From the NCBI RefSeq assembly GCF_020073745.1, contig NZ_JAIRAU010000012.1, positions 1-64,000 of the forward strand: DNA of 64,000 nt. Direction: 5' to 3'. The DNA is from Nannocystis pusilla (GTDB lineage Bacteria; Myxococcota_A; Polyangia; Nannocystales; Nannocystaceae). The notes beneath the pieces were generated by a model, which was not told the origin of the DNA, ran no database searches, and saw nothing but the letters and a program-made list of their open reading frames with translations. Shown here in pieces: positions 10,870-19,370 of the stretch (position 1 is the stretch's first letter; every line of letters begins with the position of its first letter). The translations under genes and the position numbers were made by a program.

Positions 10870-11538
10870 TCAGCGGGGAGGCGGCGGCGCGACGGTCTCG
10901 CGGTGGCGCTCGATGAGGGCGGCCCACACGGGCAGCAGCAGCAGGGCAGCGGCGGCGAGGCCGAGCACGAACTCGATGCTCGGCGGCGGCGGTCCGACCA
11001 CGCTGGCGACGAACAGGGCGGCGAGCAGGGCGACGAACAGCCGCCAGTGGATCGCGCCGGCGCGGTCGCGCGGCCGGGTGGCGCGGGTGTAGGCGAGCAC
11101 ACCGGCGGCGAACAGCAGGCCCTCGACGAGCAGCGTGCCGGCGACCGAGCGCCACAGGCCGAGACCGACGCGCGGACCCTCGAGCCCGAGCGGCATGTCG
11201 GGGCGGTGCGCGACGACGTCGAGCGCCCAGTGGCTCAGCACCAGCAGGCCGACGACCCATGTGCCGCGGCGGTCCCGCGTCAGCGCGCCGTAGCCGGCGG
11301 CGAACAGCAGCGACCACCCGAGCGCCGCGACGAGGCTGTGCGAGTACGGCATGTGCTCGAGGTCGAGCGGCGACGCGGCGAGCAGGCCCGGCACCACGTG
11401 GGCGCGCTCGATCCCCGTCGCCACCAGGAGCGGCCACACCACGTCGAGCACCTGCGGGGCGATCACCAGCACCGGCAGCGGGACGCGCGGCGCGAGCGGC
11501 TTGGCGAGGAGACCGGCGGCGAAGTGTCCGAGGAGCAC
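10870..11538 (-). CDS. Membrane protein, YdjM/DUF457-like putative metal-dependent hydrolase
   Basis: A 222-residue polytopic membrane protein with about five or six hydrophobic segments. Conserved polar residues lie in and beside them: LLGHFAAGLL at the N-terminus, MPYSHSLVAALGW, and SHWALDVVAHRPDMP. This His/Asp pattern resembles the YdjM/DUF457 family of inner-membrane metal-dependent hydrolases. The GTG at 11538 is chosen because family members start at the LLGHF segment; an ATG at 11583 would add 15 residues. It is divergent from an ArsR-type regulator, which may control it. The function is unproven. Confidence 0.65.
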   Translation of the reverse strand: MLLGHFAAGLLAKPLAPRVPLPVLVIAPQVLDVVWPLLVATGIERAHVVPGLLAASPLDLEHMPYSHSLVAALGWSLLFAAGYGALTRDRRGTWVVGLLVLSHWALDVVAHRPDMPLGLEGPRVGLGLWRSVAGTLLVEGLLFAAGVLAYTRATRPRDRAGAIHWRLFVALLAALFVASVVGPPPPSIEFVLGLAAAALLLLPVWAALIERHRETVAPPPPR

Positions 11539-11663
11539 GGGCCGAGTGTACGGGCGGAGGCGGGGTGACGTGGACGGGCCCATGCGCGCGCCCGGACGGC
11601 GGCGGCGAGGTCCGCGCGGGAGGCTCGCGCCTCCTTGCGCTCGGGAATGCGGATACGGAGGCA

Positions 11664-11712
11664 TCGAATCGATGGCTATCAATTTGACAACCGTCGAATC
11701 GACCAGTATCGT
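11664..11712 (+). promoter_or_regulatory. Promoter and direct-repeat operator for the ArsR-type gene
   Basis: TTGACA (11684-11689), a 17-base spacer and TATCGT (11707-11712) form a good vegetative promoter whose predicted first base is at about 11719-11720, on the ATG at 11720. The nonamer TCGAATCGA occurs twice, at 11664-11672 and 11694-11702, exactly 30 bases apart (about three helical turns). The second copy sits between the two promoter boxes, so it is a plausible site for autorepression. Confidence 0.5.
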
Positions 11713-11719
11713 CGCCGGT

Positions 11720-12319
11720 ATGTCCGAAGCCGCCGCCGAGCCCGACCCGATGTCGGCCCTGGTCCGCCTCTTCAAGGGGCTCGCCGATCCGACGCGCCTG
11801 CGCATGATCGCGGCGATGGTCGATCGCCCGCGCTGCGGGCAGGACCTCGCGGCCGAGGTCGGCCTCAGCCCGGCGACGGTGTCGCACCACATCCGCGTGC
11901 TGTCCGACGCGGGGCTGCTGCGCGAGACCCGGCAGGCGCCGTACACCTTCTATCAGCTCGACCTCGAGCAGCTGCAAGGAGCGGTCAAGGCGGTGTCGTC
12001 GCCGAAGCGGGTCCGCGAGCTGGCGACCGCGCCGGCCGTCGGCCAGGACCAGCGCGCCGTGCTGCGCGCGTTCTTCGACGGGCCGCGCCTGGTCGCCCTG
12101 CCGGCGCAGCGGCGCAAGAAGGAGATCGTGCTCGAGGAGCTGCTGCGCCGGTTGCCGCGCCGCCGCGAGTACCGCGAGCCCGAGCTCAACCGCTTCATCG
12201 AGGTCGTCCACCCCGACTACTGCACGATCCGCCGCGAGTGGATCGTCGGCGGGTACATGGAGCGCGAGGACGGGGTCTACAGGCTGGCGCCGCGCGGCCG
12301 CGCGGTGCTCGGCGGGTGA
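11720..12319 (+). CDS. ArsR-family regulator with C-terminal DUF2087
   Basis: A 199-residue regulator. The N-terminal winged HTH is of ArsR type: LFKGLADPTRLRMIAAMVDRP, QDLAAEVGLSPATVSHHIRVL and SDAGLLRETRQAPYTFYQL. The C-terminal part (RKKEIVLEELLRRLPRRREY, then NRFIEVVHPDYCTIRREW) matches DUF2087, which is often fused to or placed beside such regulators. The start at 11720 is preferred because the -35 box lies inside the longer reading that begins at 11672. No metal-binding Cys pair is visible in the HTH region, so it is probably not a metal sensor. Target candidates are itself and the divergent membrane protein. Confidence 0.85.
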   Translation: MSEAAAEPDPMSALVRLFKGLADPTRLRMIAAMVDRPRCGQDLAAEVGLSPATVSHHIRVLSDAGLLRETRQAPYTFYQLDLEQLQGAVKAVSSPKRVRELATAPAVGQDQRAVLRAFFDGPRLVALPAQRRKKEIVLEELLRRLPRRREYREPELNRFIEVVHPDYCTIRREWIVGGYMEREDGVYRLAPRGRAVLGG

Positions 12320-12349
12320 CCTCGTCCGACGTCGTCTCGGTGGTGGGGC

Positions 12350-13102
12350 TCAGCGCGGCACGGGCTCGAGCTCGAGGCGCGCGATCGACAGCTGCATCCA
12401 CGCGTCGTACGCGTGCGCGTCGATCGTGAACAGGTAGTCGCGCCAGCGCCAGCGTCGCGGGCGCTCGTCGTCGGTCCCGACGTTGGTCTCGAGCCGCTCG
12501 GGTGCGGCCCGGAGCACGTGGTACTCGACCGCGACCATCAGCGGCGGCGACTCACCGGCGTCGATGTGCCTGGTCGAGTGGCCGAGGAACGTCATCCTCG
12601 CGGTCTCGAGGTCGACGTCGCGGCCCCGGGCCGCGCGCACGGCCAGCGGCTCCCCGGGGCGCACGCGATCGGTGACCTGCTCGGCGACCACCACGAGGCG
12701 CGGCGCTCGCGTCGGGTCGAGCACGTCGACGACGCGGACCCGGTAGCGGTCGAACCACGCCTCGCGCACGGACTCGTAGCCGGGCGAGAGCAGGCTGATC
12801 TCACGGCTCACCGGCGCGCCCACGCCCTCGAAGATCAGCGCGAGCGTGACGCCGCTGCCGGCGGGATAGCTGCCGTCGGGGCTCGCCGCGATCTGCTCGA
12901 CGACCACGCTCGAGAAGTGCACGGTGACGCCGCCGCCGAGCGCGAGCCGCTCGTCCGGGGCGAGCGTCGTGGTGCTCGCGGGGGCTGTTGCGACGGGTGC
13001 GGGGGCGGAGGGCGGCTGCATCGTCGGCTCGGCGGCAGGGACGGCGCACGCGCCGAGCAGGGAGAGCACGAGGCCGCGGTGCACCGCCGCATTGTCGCCC
13101 AT
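12350..13102 (-). CDS. Putative lipoprotein of unknown function
   Basis: A 250-residue protein with a lipoprotein signal (GLVLSLLGAC), then a Pro/Ala/Thr-rich spacer to about residue 45 and a mostly beta, globular domain ending in LSIARLELEPVPR. I recognise no family. The gene converges on the ArsR-type gene and lies just downstream of the Gfo/Idh/MocA oxidoreductase gene on the same strand (22-base gap), so the two could be co-transcribed. The predicted location is the outer or inner membrane, facing the periplasm. Confidence 0.6.
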   Translation of the reverse strand: MGDNAAVHRGLVLSLLGACAVPAAEPTMQPPSAPAPVATAPASTTTLAPDERLALGGGVTVHFSSVVVEQIAASPDGSYPAGSGVTLALIFEGVGAPVSREISLLSPGYESVREAWFDRYRVRVVDVLDPTRAPRLVVVAEQVTDRVRPGEPLAVRAARGRDVDLETARMTFLGHSTRHIDAGESPPLMVAVEYHVLRAAPERLETNVGTDDERPRRWRWRDYLFTIDAHAYDAWMQLSIARLELEPVPR

Positions 13103-13124
13103 CGCCGGGCGCGAGGCGACGGCG

Positions 13125-14246
13125 TCAGCGGATCGTCGGCGACGGCGCGCCGATCGGCTCCGGCGGCGCGACCGGCGGCTTGCCGACCTCTTGCTCGAGG
13201 TCGGGCCGGTGCCTGCGCGACCACGGCGGCAGCTGGACCGCCTGGCCCGTGCGCGCCGACTGCAAGATCGCCTCGACCACGCGGATGTCGGCCAGGCCCT
13301 CTTCGCCGGACGGCTCGGGCTCGCGGCGCTCGAGCACGCAGCGCGAGAACTCGAGCAGCTCGGGGGCGAACTGGTCGCGGGCCGGGAACCTGTGCTCGCG
13401 GGGCTTGCCCTCGGTGGTGACGACGAACTTCAGGGCTTGCTCGTAGTCGTAGATCGGCTCGGCGTGCAGGTCGCCCTCGGTGCCGATGACGCGGTAGTAG
13501 CCGGTCGACGAGGCGCCGAGGCTCACGGTCAGCTGGGCGACGCGGCCGCTGGCGAAGCGGAGGATCGCGGTGGTCGTCTCGTCGACGCCGTCGAAGCGCG
13601 CGTCGCCGCTGCGCGACACGGCGGCGAGCACCTCGATCGGCTCCTCGCGGAACAGGTAGCGGGCCGCGTTGATCGGATAGACGCCGAGGTCGAGGATCGC
13701 GCCGCCGGCGAGCTCGGGGCGGGTGCGGATGTCGCCGGGCCGGACCTGCTGCGAGAACAGCGAGCTGAACACCCGCGGGTCGCCGATCTTGCCCGACTTC
13801 AGGGCCTCGATCGCCTGCAGGTTGGCGGCCTCGAAGTGGAGGCGGTAGGCGATCATCAGCTTGACGCGGTGCTCGAGGCACGCGGCGATCATCGCCTCGC
13901 AGTCGGACACCGTCGGCGCCATCGGCTTCTCGCACAGCACGTGCACGCCGGCCCGCGCCGCGCGCTCCGTGAACTCGCGGTGGTGCGTGTTGGGGGTGGC
14001 GATGAAGACCGCGTCGACGCGCGCGCGCGCGAGCACGGCCTCGAACTCGTCGTAGTCGCCGAGGGCCTCGATGCTGGCGTAGCGCGCGGGCAGGGCCTCG
14101 CGCTTGATCGGGTCGCCGGACACGAGGGCGACCAATTCGGAGTTCTCGCCGGCGTTGGCGAAGGCGGGCAGGACCGCGACCTGGGCGATGTTGCCGGCGC
14201 CGACCACCGCGTAGCGCACCTTCCTGGCGGATGTCTTCGAGGTCAT
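13125..14246 (-). CDS. Gfo/Idh/MocA-family oxidoreductase
   Basis: A 373-residue NAD(P)-dependent sugar or polyol dehydrogenase-like protein. The N-terminal Rossmann fold has VVGAGNIAQ, and the family signature CEKPMAPTVSDCEAMI contains the EKP motif. IDLGVYPINAARYLF, read here as ILDLGVYPINAARYLF, is the usual active-site region with Asp and Tyr. The C-terminal tail is Pro-rich. It resembles the glucose-fructose oxidoreductase/1,5-anhydrofructose reductase branch. It is divergent from the sugar operon beginning at 14497, so a role in the same carbohydrate pathway is a reasonable inference. Confidence 0.88.
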   Translation of the reverse strand: MTSKTSARKVRYAVVGAGNIAQVAVLPAFANAGENSELVALVSGDPIKREALPARYASIEALGDYDEFEAVLARARVDAVFIATPNTHHREFTERAARAGVHVLCEKPMAPTVSDCEAMIAACLEHRVKLMIAYRLHFEAANLQAIEALKSGKIGDPRVFSSLFSQQVRPGDIRTRPELAGGAILDLGVYPINAARYLFREEPIEVLAAVSRSGDARFDGVDETTTAILRFASGRVAQLTVSLGASSTGYYRVIGTEGDLHAEPIYDYEQALKFVVTTEGKPREHRFPARDQFAPELLEFSRCVLERREPEPSGEEGLADIRVVEAILQSARTGQAVQLPPWSRRHRPDLEQEVGKPPVAPPEPIGAPSPTIR

Positions 14247-14496
14247 GGCGCGGCCAGGCTATGCGAGGACGCGGCGGTGGCCAGGCGAGGGCGCGCCGGC
14301 GTGGCCGTCGCGGCGACGCACCCGCTCGTCGCTGCTCGGGCCGACGTTGTCGCGCAGGAGCCGCGCGAGCGCCCCTGGCGCGGCCGGCAGCGGTCTCGTC
14401 CTTGTGCTGCGATCCGGCGCCGCAAATCCGAGCCGCGGTGAACGCCGGGCGGTGGTCCGTGTTGCGCGCGGCGACGATGCCGCCCACACCTGCGGC

Positions 14497-14874
14497 GTGA
14501 CCGAATCACCGCTGGGCCATCGCCGCTGGGCCATCGCCGACGGGTACATCCCGCGGGGCAGTCACGGCCCCGAGCCGGAGATGACGAGCCACGAGACGGC
14601 CTCCATCCTCAACGCCTCCGATCGCGACGCCGACGTGCGATTGACGATCTACTTCGCCGACCGCGAGCCGGCCGGACCGTTCCGCGTGACGGTGCCGGCG
14701 CGCCGGACGCGACACGTGCGATTCAACGATCTCACCGAACCGGAGCCGATCCCCCTGGCCACCGACTTCTCGTGCGTGATCGAGTCCGACACGCCCATCG
14801 TGGTCCAGCACACCCGCCTCGATTCGCGGCAGGCCGAGAATGCGTTGATCACGACGATCGCCTTCCCGGCCTGA
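14497..14874 (+). CDS. Sensory rhodopsin transducer (ASRT)-like small-molecule-binding protein
   Basis: A 125-residue soluble protein matching the Anabaena sensory rhodopsin transducer family along its whole length. Key segments are RRWAIADGYIP, GPEPEMTSHETASILNA, VRLTIYFADREP, RVTVPARRTRHVRFNDL, and FSCVIESDTPIVVQHTRLD. The GTG at 14497 begins directly before the conserved region. No rhodopsin gene is seen nearby. The family is widespread in bacteria without rhodopsins and has been proposed to be a sugar-type ligand sensor. Here it heads an operon with a sugar kinase and a disaccharide phosphorylase, which supports that view. Confidence 0.85.
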   Translation: MTESPLGHRRWAIADGYIPRGSHGPEPEMTSHETASILNASDRDADVRLTIYFADREPAGPFRVTVPARRTRHVRFNDLTEPEPIPLATDFSCVIESDTPIVVQHTRLDSRQAENALITTIAFPA

Positions 14875-14879
14875 GTATT

Positions 14880-14905
14880 TTGTCAATTCTCTCTTTATTG
14901 ATAAC
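14880..14905 (+). promoter_or_regulatory. AT-rich spacer with small dyad
   Basis: Within a 51-base gap after the ASRT-like gene lies an unusually AT-rich segment. TCAAT (14883-14887) and ATTGA (14897-14901) form a short dyad. No well-spaced -35/-10 pair was found. It may be an internal promoter, an operator or a processing site. Confidence 0.3.
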
Positions 14906-14925
14906 GACGGGCCTGTGAGCCGCCG

Positions 14926-15876
14926 ATGACAGCCGACGACGCCATCCTGCTCGCCCTGGGCAGCATCAACCTCGACCTGCAGGTCCGCGCCGAGCGCTGG
15001 CCGGGGCCGGGCGAGACCTTGCAGGTGCACGACCTGCTGCGCGCGGGCGGGGGCAAGGCGGCCAACCGGGCGTTCCTCGCCCGGCGGCTCGGCGTTCGCG
15101 CCTGTCTCGTGGGACATGTCGGCGACGACGACTTCGCCGAGGAGGCGCTGCGCGGCCCGCGGGCGGTCGGCGTCGAGCTGTCGCACGTGACGCGGGTGGC
15201 GGGGCAGGCGACGGCGCTGGCGATGATCGTGGTGCGGGCCGACGGCGACAAGACCATCCTCCTGGCCGCCAACGCCAACGACGCGTGGAGCGAGGGCGAC
15301 GTCGGGGCGGCGGCGCAGGTCGTGGCCGCGGCGCCGGCGGGCTCGGTGCTCACCGTCGATCTCGAGGTGCCGGAGGCGGTCGTCCTCGCGGCGGTCCGGG
15401 CCGCGCGCGCGCGCGGGCTGCAGGTCGTGCTCGATCCGTCGCCGGCCGGGCGCATGCCGGACGAGCTCTATCCGCTGATCGATGTCATCACGCCCAACCC
15501 CGAGGAGGCGCGCGCGCTCGTCGGCGTCGCCGTGGCGAGCGAGCGTGATGCCATTCGCGCCGGCGAGCAGCTGTGCGCGCGGGGCGTGCGAGTCGCGTGC
15601 GTCAAGCTGCCCGACGGCGGCGCGGCCCTGGTGAGCGCCGACCGGCGCGAGGTCGTGGCGCCGCTCGACGTCGAGGTCGTCGACAAGACCGGGGCGGGCG
15701 ACGCGTTCGCGGGGGCGCTGGGGGTCGCGCTGCTCGAGCGGCAGGAGCTGGTGCAGGCGGTCAAGTTCGCGGTGGCGGCCTCGAGCCTGGCGGTGACCGG
15801 TTACGGCTCGCAGGCGGCCTACCCCGATCGCGGGCGCCTCGAGCGGGCGCGCGCCGGCCGGGAGCGGCGCGCGTGA
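14926..15876 (+). CDS. PfkB-family carbohydrate kinase (ribokinase-like)
   Basis: A 316-residue kinase. The N-terminal signature region LRAGGGKAANRAFLARRLG and the C-terminal signature DKTGAGDAFAGALGVALL, with the catalytic-base Asp, are both intact. VLDPSPAGRMP and ITPNPEEARALVG are typical of ribokinases. Predicted reaction is ATP-dependent phosphorylation of a sugar or nucleoside. Its stop codon overlaps the GTG start of the GH65 gene, so the two are translationally coupled. It may phosphorylate the sugar released by the phosphorylase; the exact sugar is unknown. Confidence 0.9.
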   Translation: MTADDAILLALGSINLDLQVRAERWPGPGETLQVHDLLRAGGGKAANRAFLARRLGVRACLVGHVGDDDFAEEALRGPRAVGVELSHVTRVAGQATALAMIVVRADGDKTILLAANANDAWSEGDVGAAAQVVAAAPAGSVLTVDLEVPEAVVLAAVRAARARGLQVVLDPSPAGRMPDELYPLIDVITPNPEEARALVGVAVASERDAIRAGEQLCARGVRVACVKLPDGGAALVSADRREVVAPLDVEVVDKTGAGDAFAGALGVALLERQELVQAVKFAVAASSLAVTGYGSQAAYPDRGRLERARAGRERRA

Positions 15877-18338
15877 GCCCGCACGCGCGCGACGGGGCGC
15901 AGCTGTCGCCGTGGTCGCTCGTCTACGAGTCCTTCGACCGCGAGCACGAGGGCCAGCGCGAGGCCCTGTGCGCGCTCGGCAATGGTTACTTCGTGACGCG
16001 CGGGGCGGTGCCGTGGGCGCGCGCCGGCGGGCCGCACTACCCCGGGACGTACCGCGCCGGGTTCTACAATCACAAGACCAGCGTCGTCGACGGCGAGCCG
16101 CTGCACCACGAGGGCCTGGTCAACCTGCCCGACTGGTCGCGGATCGACGTCGCCCTCGAGGACGGCGAGTGGTTCTCGCTCGAGCGGGTCACGGTGCTCG
16201 AGTTTCGCCAGGAGCTCGACCTGCGCCGCGGGGTGCTGACCCGCGTCGTCCGCTTCGAGGTCGAGGGCCGCCGCGCCGTGCTGAGCGAGCGGCGGCTGGT
16301 GCACCTGGCCGAGCCGCACCTGGCCGCGCAGCAGCTGCGGCTGCAGCCCGAGGGCTGGGCGGGGCGGGTGCGCCTGCGCTCCTGGCTCGACGGACAGGTC
16401 ACGAACGCCAACGCCGAGGAGTACCGCGGGGCCGACGGCGATCACCTCGAGCGATTCGCGGCCGCCGCGGCGGGCGCGGGCCTGCTCACGCTGCGCGCGC
16501 GCACCAGTGGTTCGCGCCTCGAGCTCGCGCTGGCCACCCGCACCCGCGTGTTCGTCAGCGGCGGCGAGGTCGACCCGCTCGAGTCCTGCGCCGCCGGGCC
16601 GCGCGCGGTCGGCCTGCTGGCGCGCGCCGAGCTGCAGCGGGGCGGAGAGGTCACGCTCGAGAAGATCGCCGCGCTGTACACCCGCCACGACCGCGCCATC
16701 CGCGAGCCGCTCGACGCGGCCGCGCGCGCGGCCGCGGGCGCCGATGATTTCGCGGCCCTGCTGCCGGCGCACACGCGCGCGTGGGCCGAGCTGTGGGACC
16801 GTTTCGACGTCGAGGTCGAGGACGAGCTGGCGACGACGACGACGCTGCGCCTGCACCTGTTTCACATCCTACAGACCGTCTCTCCGCACACGATCGGGCT
16901 CGACGCGGGGATCCCCGGGCGCGGCTGGCACGGCGAGGGCTACCGCGGGCACGTGTTCTGGGACGAGCTGTTCGTCTTCCCGGTGCTCGCCTGGCGCCTG
17001 CCCGAGCTGGCGCGCTCGCTGCTCCTCTATCGCTTCCGCCGCCTGCCGGCGGCCCGCGCCGCGGCGCGCGAGGCCGGCCTGCGCGGGGCGATGTTCCCGT
17101 GGCGCAGCGCCAGCGACGGCCGCGAGGTCAGCGAGCCGCGGCGCAAGAACCCGCGCTCGGGCCGGTGGATCGCCGACAACAGCCGATTGCAGCGCCACAT
17201 CGGCGCCGCGGTCGCCTACAACGTCTGGCACGATTACGAGGTCACCGGCGACCTCGAGTTCCTCGCCGAGCACGGCGCCGAGATGCTGCTCGAGATCGCC
17301 CGCATGTGGGCCAGCCTGGCCACATTCGACCCGGCCCGCGAGCGCTACGTGATCCGCGGCGTCGTCGGGCCCGACGAGTTCCACGACGCCTACCCCGACG
17401 CCGCCCGACCGGGGCTCGACAACAACGCCTATACCAACGTCATGGCGGTGTGGTCGCTGCGGCGGGCCCGCGAGGCGCTGGCGCTGCTGCCGGACGGGGC
17501 GCGCCGGCTGCTCGTCGACAAGCTGGGGCTCGCCGACGAGGAGCGCGCGGCCTGGGACGACCTCATTCGGCGGATGTTCGTGCCGTTCCACGGCGACGGC
17601 GTCATCAGTCAGTTCGAGGGCTACGAGGCGCTGGCCGAGTTCGACTGGGACCTCTACCGCGCCCGCTACCGCGACGACATCCACCGCCTCGACAACATCC
17701 TCGAGGCCGAGGGCGACAGCGTCAATCGCTACAAGGTGTCGAAGCAGGCCGACGTGCTGATGCTGTTCTATCTGCTCGCGCCGGCGGAGCTGCGGGCGAT
17801 CTTCACGGGTCTCGGGTACGCGTGGGACGACGAGGCGATCGCGCGCAACACCCGTTATTACCTGCAGCGGACGTCGCACGGCTCGACGCTGAGCCGGGTG
17901 GTGCACGCGTGGGTGCTGGCGCGCTGCGACCCGGCGCATTCGTGGAAGATGCTGCGCGAGGCGCTCGGCAGCGACCTCGGCGACATCCAGGGCGGCACCA
18001 CGGCCGAGGGCGTGCACCTCGGGGCGATGGCCGGCACCGTCGACATCTTCCAGCGCTGCTACACCGGGCTCGAGGCGCGCGAGGGCGTGCTGTGGCTGCG
18101 GCCGGCGCTGCCCGAGGAGCTGCGCAGCGTGTGTTTCCGGATCCGCCACCGCTGCGCGTGGCTGTCGCTCGAGGTCCGCAACGAGCGCGTGACGGTCCGC
18201 GTCGACGACGACGCGGCCCACCCCGTGAGCGTGCGGATCGACGGCCAGGCGGCGCAGATCGATCCGGGAGCGGCGCGGACCTTCACGGTCGCGCCGGCCC
18301 GCGAGCGCGCCCTGGGCGAATGCGCGGAGACGCCGTGA
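15873..18338 (+). CDS. Glycoside hydrolase family 65 disaccharide phosphorylase
   Basis: An 821-residue enzyme of the size normal for GH65. The N-terminal beta-sandwich begins SPWSLVYESFD and has ALGNGYFVTRGA. The (alpha/alpha)6 barrel carries FWDELFVFPVL, then GVVGPDEFHDAY with the general-acid Glu at residue 502, DNNAYTNVMAVWSL, SQFEGYEAL, and TSHGSTLSRVVHAW, the phosphate-binding region. Such enzymes phosphorolyse trehalose, maltose, kojibiose or nigerose to beta-glucose 1-phosphate plus glucose. Which disaccharide is used cannot be told by eye. The GTG start overlaps the kinase stop, and its own stop overlaps the next start. Confidence 0.92.
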   Translation: MSPHARDGAQLSPWSLVYESFDREHEGQREALCALGNGYFVTRGAVPWARAGGPHYPGTYRAGFYNHKTSVVDGEPLHHEGLVNLPDWSRIDVALEDGEWFSLERVTVLEFRQELDLRRGVLTRVVRFEVEGRRAVLSERRLVHLAEPHLAAQQLRLQPEGWAGRVRLRSWLDGQVTNANAEEYRGADGDHLERFAAAAAGAGLLTLRARTSGSRLELALATRTRVFVSGGEVDPLESCAAGPRAVGLLARAELQRGGEVTLEKIAALYTRHDRAIREPLDAAARAAAGADDFAALLPAHTRAWAELWDRFDVEVEDELATTTTLRLHLFHILQTVSPHTIGLDAGIPGRGWHGEGYRGHVFWDELFVFPVLAWRLPELARSLLLYRFRRLPAARAAAREAGLRGAMFPWRSASDGREVSEPRRKNPRSGRWIADNSRLQRHIGAAVAYNVWHDYEVTGDLEFLAEHGAEMLLEIARMWASLATFDPARERYVIRGVVGPDEFHDAYPDAARPGLDNNAYTNVMAVWSLRRAREALALLPDGARRLLVDKLGLADEERAAWDDLIRRMFVPFHGDGVISQFEGYEALAEFDWDLYRARYRDDIHRLDNILEAEGDSVNRYKVSKQADVLMLFYLLAPAELRAIFTGLGYAWDDEAIARNTRYYLQRTSHGSTLSRVVHAWVLARCDPAHSWKMLREALGSDLGDIQGGTTAEGVHLGAMAGTVDIFQRCYTGLEAREGVLWLRPALPEELRSVCFRIRHRCAWLSLEVRNERVTVRVDDDAAHPVSVRIDGQAAQIDPGAARTFTVAPARERALGECAETP

Positions 18339-19294
18339 AGCTGGCGTACCACTGCTCGCACGAGCAATTCTCCGCGAGCGACCTGCTCGCGCTGGTGCGC
18401 CGGGCCGAGGCGGCCGGCTTCGACGCGGCGACCTGCTCGGACCACTTCCACCCGTGGAGCGAACGCCAGGGCCACGGCGGCCACGCCTGGACCTGGCTCG
18501 GCGCGGCCCTGCAGGCGACCTCGTTCGGCTTCGGCGTGGTCACGGCCCCCGGTCAGCGCTACCACCCCGCCGTGCTGGCGCAGGCGGCGGCGACGCTGCT
18601 CGAGCTGTTCCCCGGCCGCTTCTGGCTGGCCGTCGGCAGCGGCGAGCGCCTCAACGAGGGCATCACCGGCGACCCGTGGCCGGCGAAGGACGAGCGCGAC
18701 AGGCGATTGCGCGAATGCGCGGACGTCATGCGCGCGCTGTGGGCCGGCCAGACGGTGACGCGCCGCGGCCGCGTGCGCGTCGAGGCGGCCAGGTTGTACC
18801 CGCGACCGCGCGAGCGGCCGCGGTTGTTCGGCGCCGCGGTCACGGCGAAGACGGCCCGCTGGCTCGGGAGCTGGGCCGACGGGCTCATCACGATCGCGCA
18901 GCCGGACCAGGCCCACGCGCGGGTGATCGAGGCCTTCCGCGCGGGCGGCGGCGCCGGCAAGCCGGTGCACCTCAAGGTGCAGCTGGCGTACGCGCGCGAC
19001 GACGCCGCGGCCCTGCGCGACGCCTGGGAGCAGTGGCGCACCAACGTGTTCGCGAGCGACGTGCTGGCCGAGCTGCGCACGCCCGCGGAGTTCGAAGCGG
19101 CCGCGGCGTTCGTGCGGCCCGAGGACATGCAGGGCCCCGTGCGCGTGGCCGCCGATGCGGCCCGACACGTCGAGTGGCTGCGCCGCGACGCCGAGCTCGG
19201 CGTCGACCTCCTGTCGCTGCACCACGTCGGCGGCGAGCAGGAGCGCTTCATCGACGAATTCGGCGCGCGCGTGCTGCCGCGACTGCGCGGGTGA
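18335..19294 (+). CDS. Luciferase-like monooxygenase-family oxidoreductase (TIGR03557/TIGR03885-like)
   Basis: A 319-residue flavin- or F420-type oxidoreductase. KLAYHCSHEQFSASDLL, CSDHFHPWSERQGHGG, GVVTAPGQRYHPAVLAQA and FWLAVGSGERLNEGITG are hallmarks of the F420 G6PDH-like LLM clade, including the subgroup found in organisms thought to lack F420. The GTG at 18335 overlaps the GH65 stop codon; an ATG at 18320 would add five residues. Sugar-operon membership suggests oxidation of a sugar or sugar phosphate, but cofactor and substrate remain open. Confidence 0.85.
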   Translation: MKLAYHCSHEQFSASDLLALVRRAEAAGFDAATCSDHFHPWSERQGHGGHAWTWLGAALQATSFGFGVVTAPGQRYHPAVLAQAAATLLELFPGRFWLAVGSGERLNEGITGDPWPAKDERDRRLRECADVMRALWAGQTVTRRGRVRVEAARLYPRPRERPRLFGAAVTAKTARWLGSWADGLITIAQPDQAHARVIEAFRAGGGAGKPVHLKVQLAYARDDAAALRDAWEQWRTNVFASDVLAELRTPAEFEAAAAFVRPEDMQGPVRVAADAARHVEWLRRDAELGVDLLSLHHVGGEQERFIDEFGARVLPRLRG

Positions 19295-19370
19295 ATCGCA
19301 GGAGTACGTCGCGCCGACGATCGTCGTGCTTTAGCATCGACGGCGCGCGGCGGTCGTGGACTCGCCGGCT

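Noticed and set aside
14497-14874. Photosensory system
   Set aside because: The ASRT-like protein alone does not imply a rhodopsin, and no opsin gene is in the window.
14880-14905. Full sigma-70 promoter in the ASRT/kinase gap
   Set aside because: TTGTCA is present, but no -10 box occurs at 16-18 bases; only GATAAC at 14 bases.
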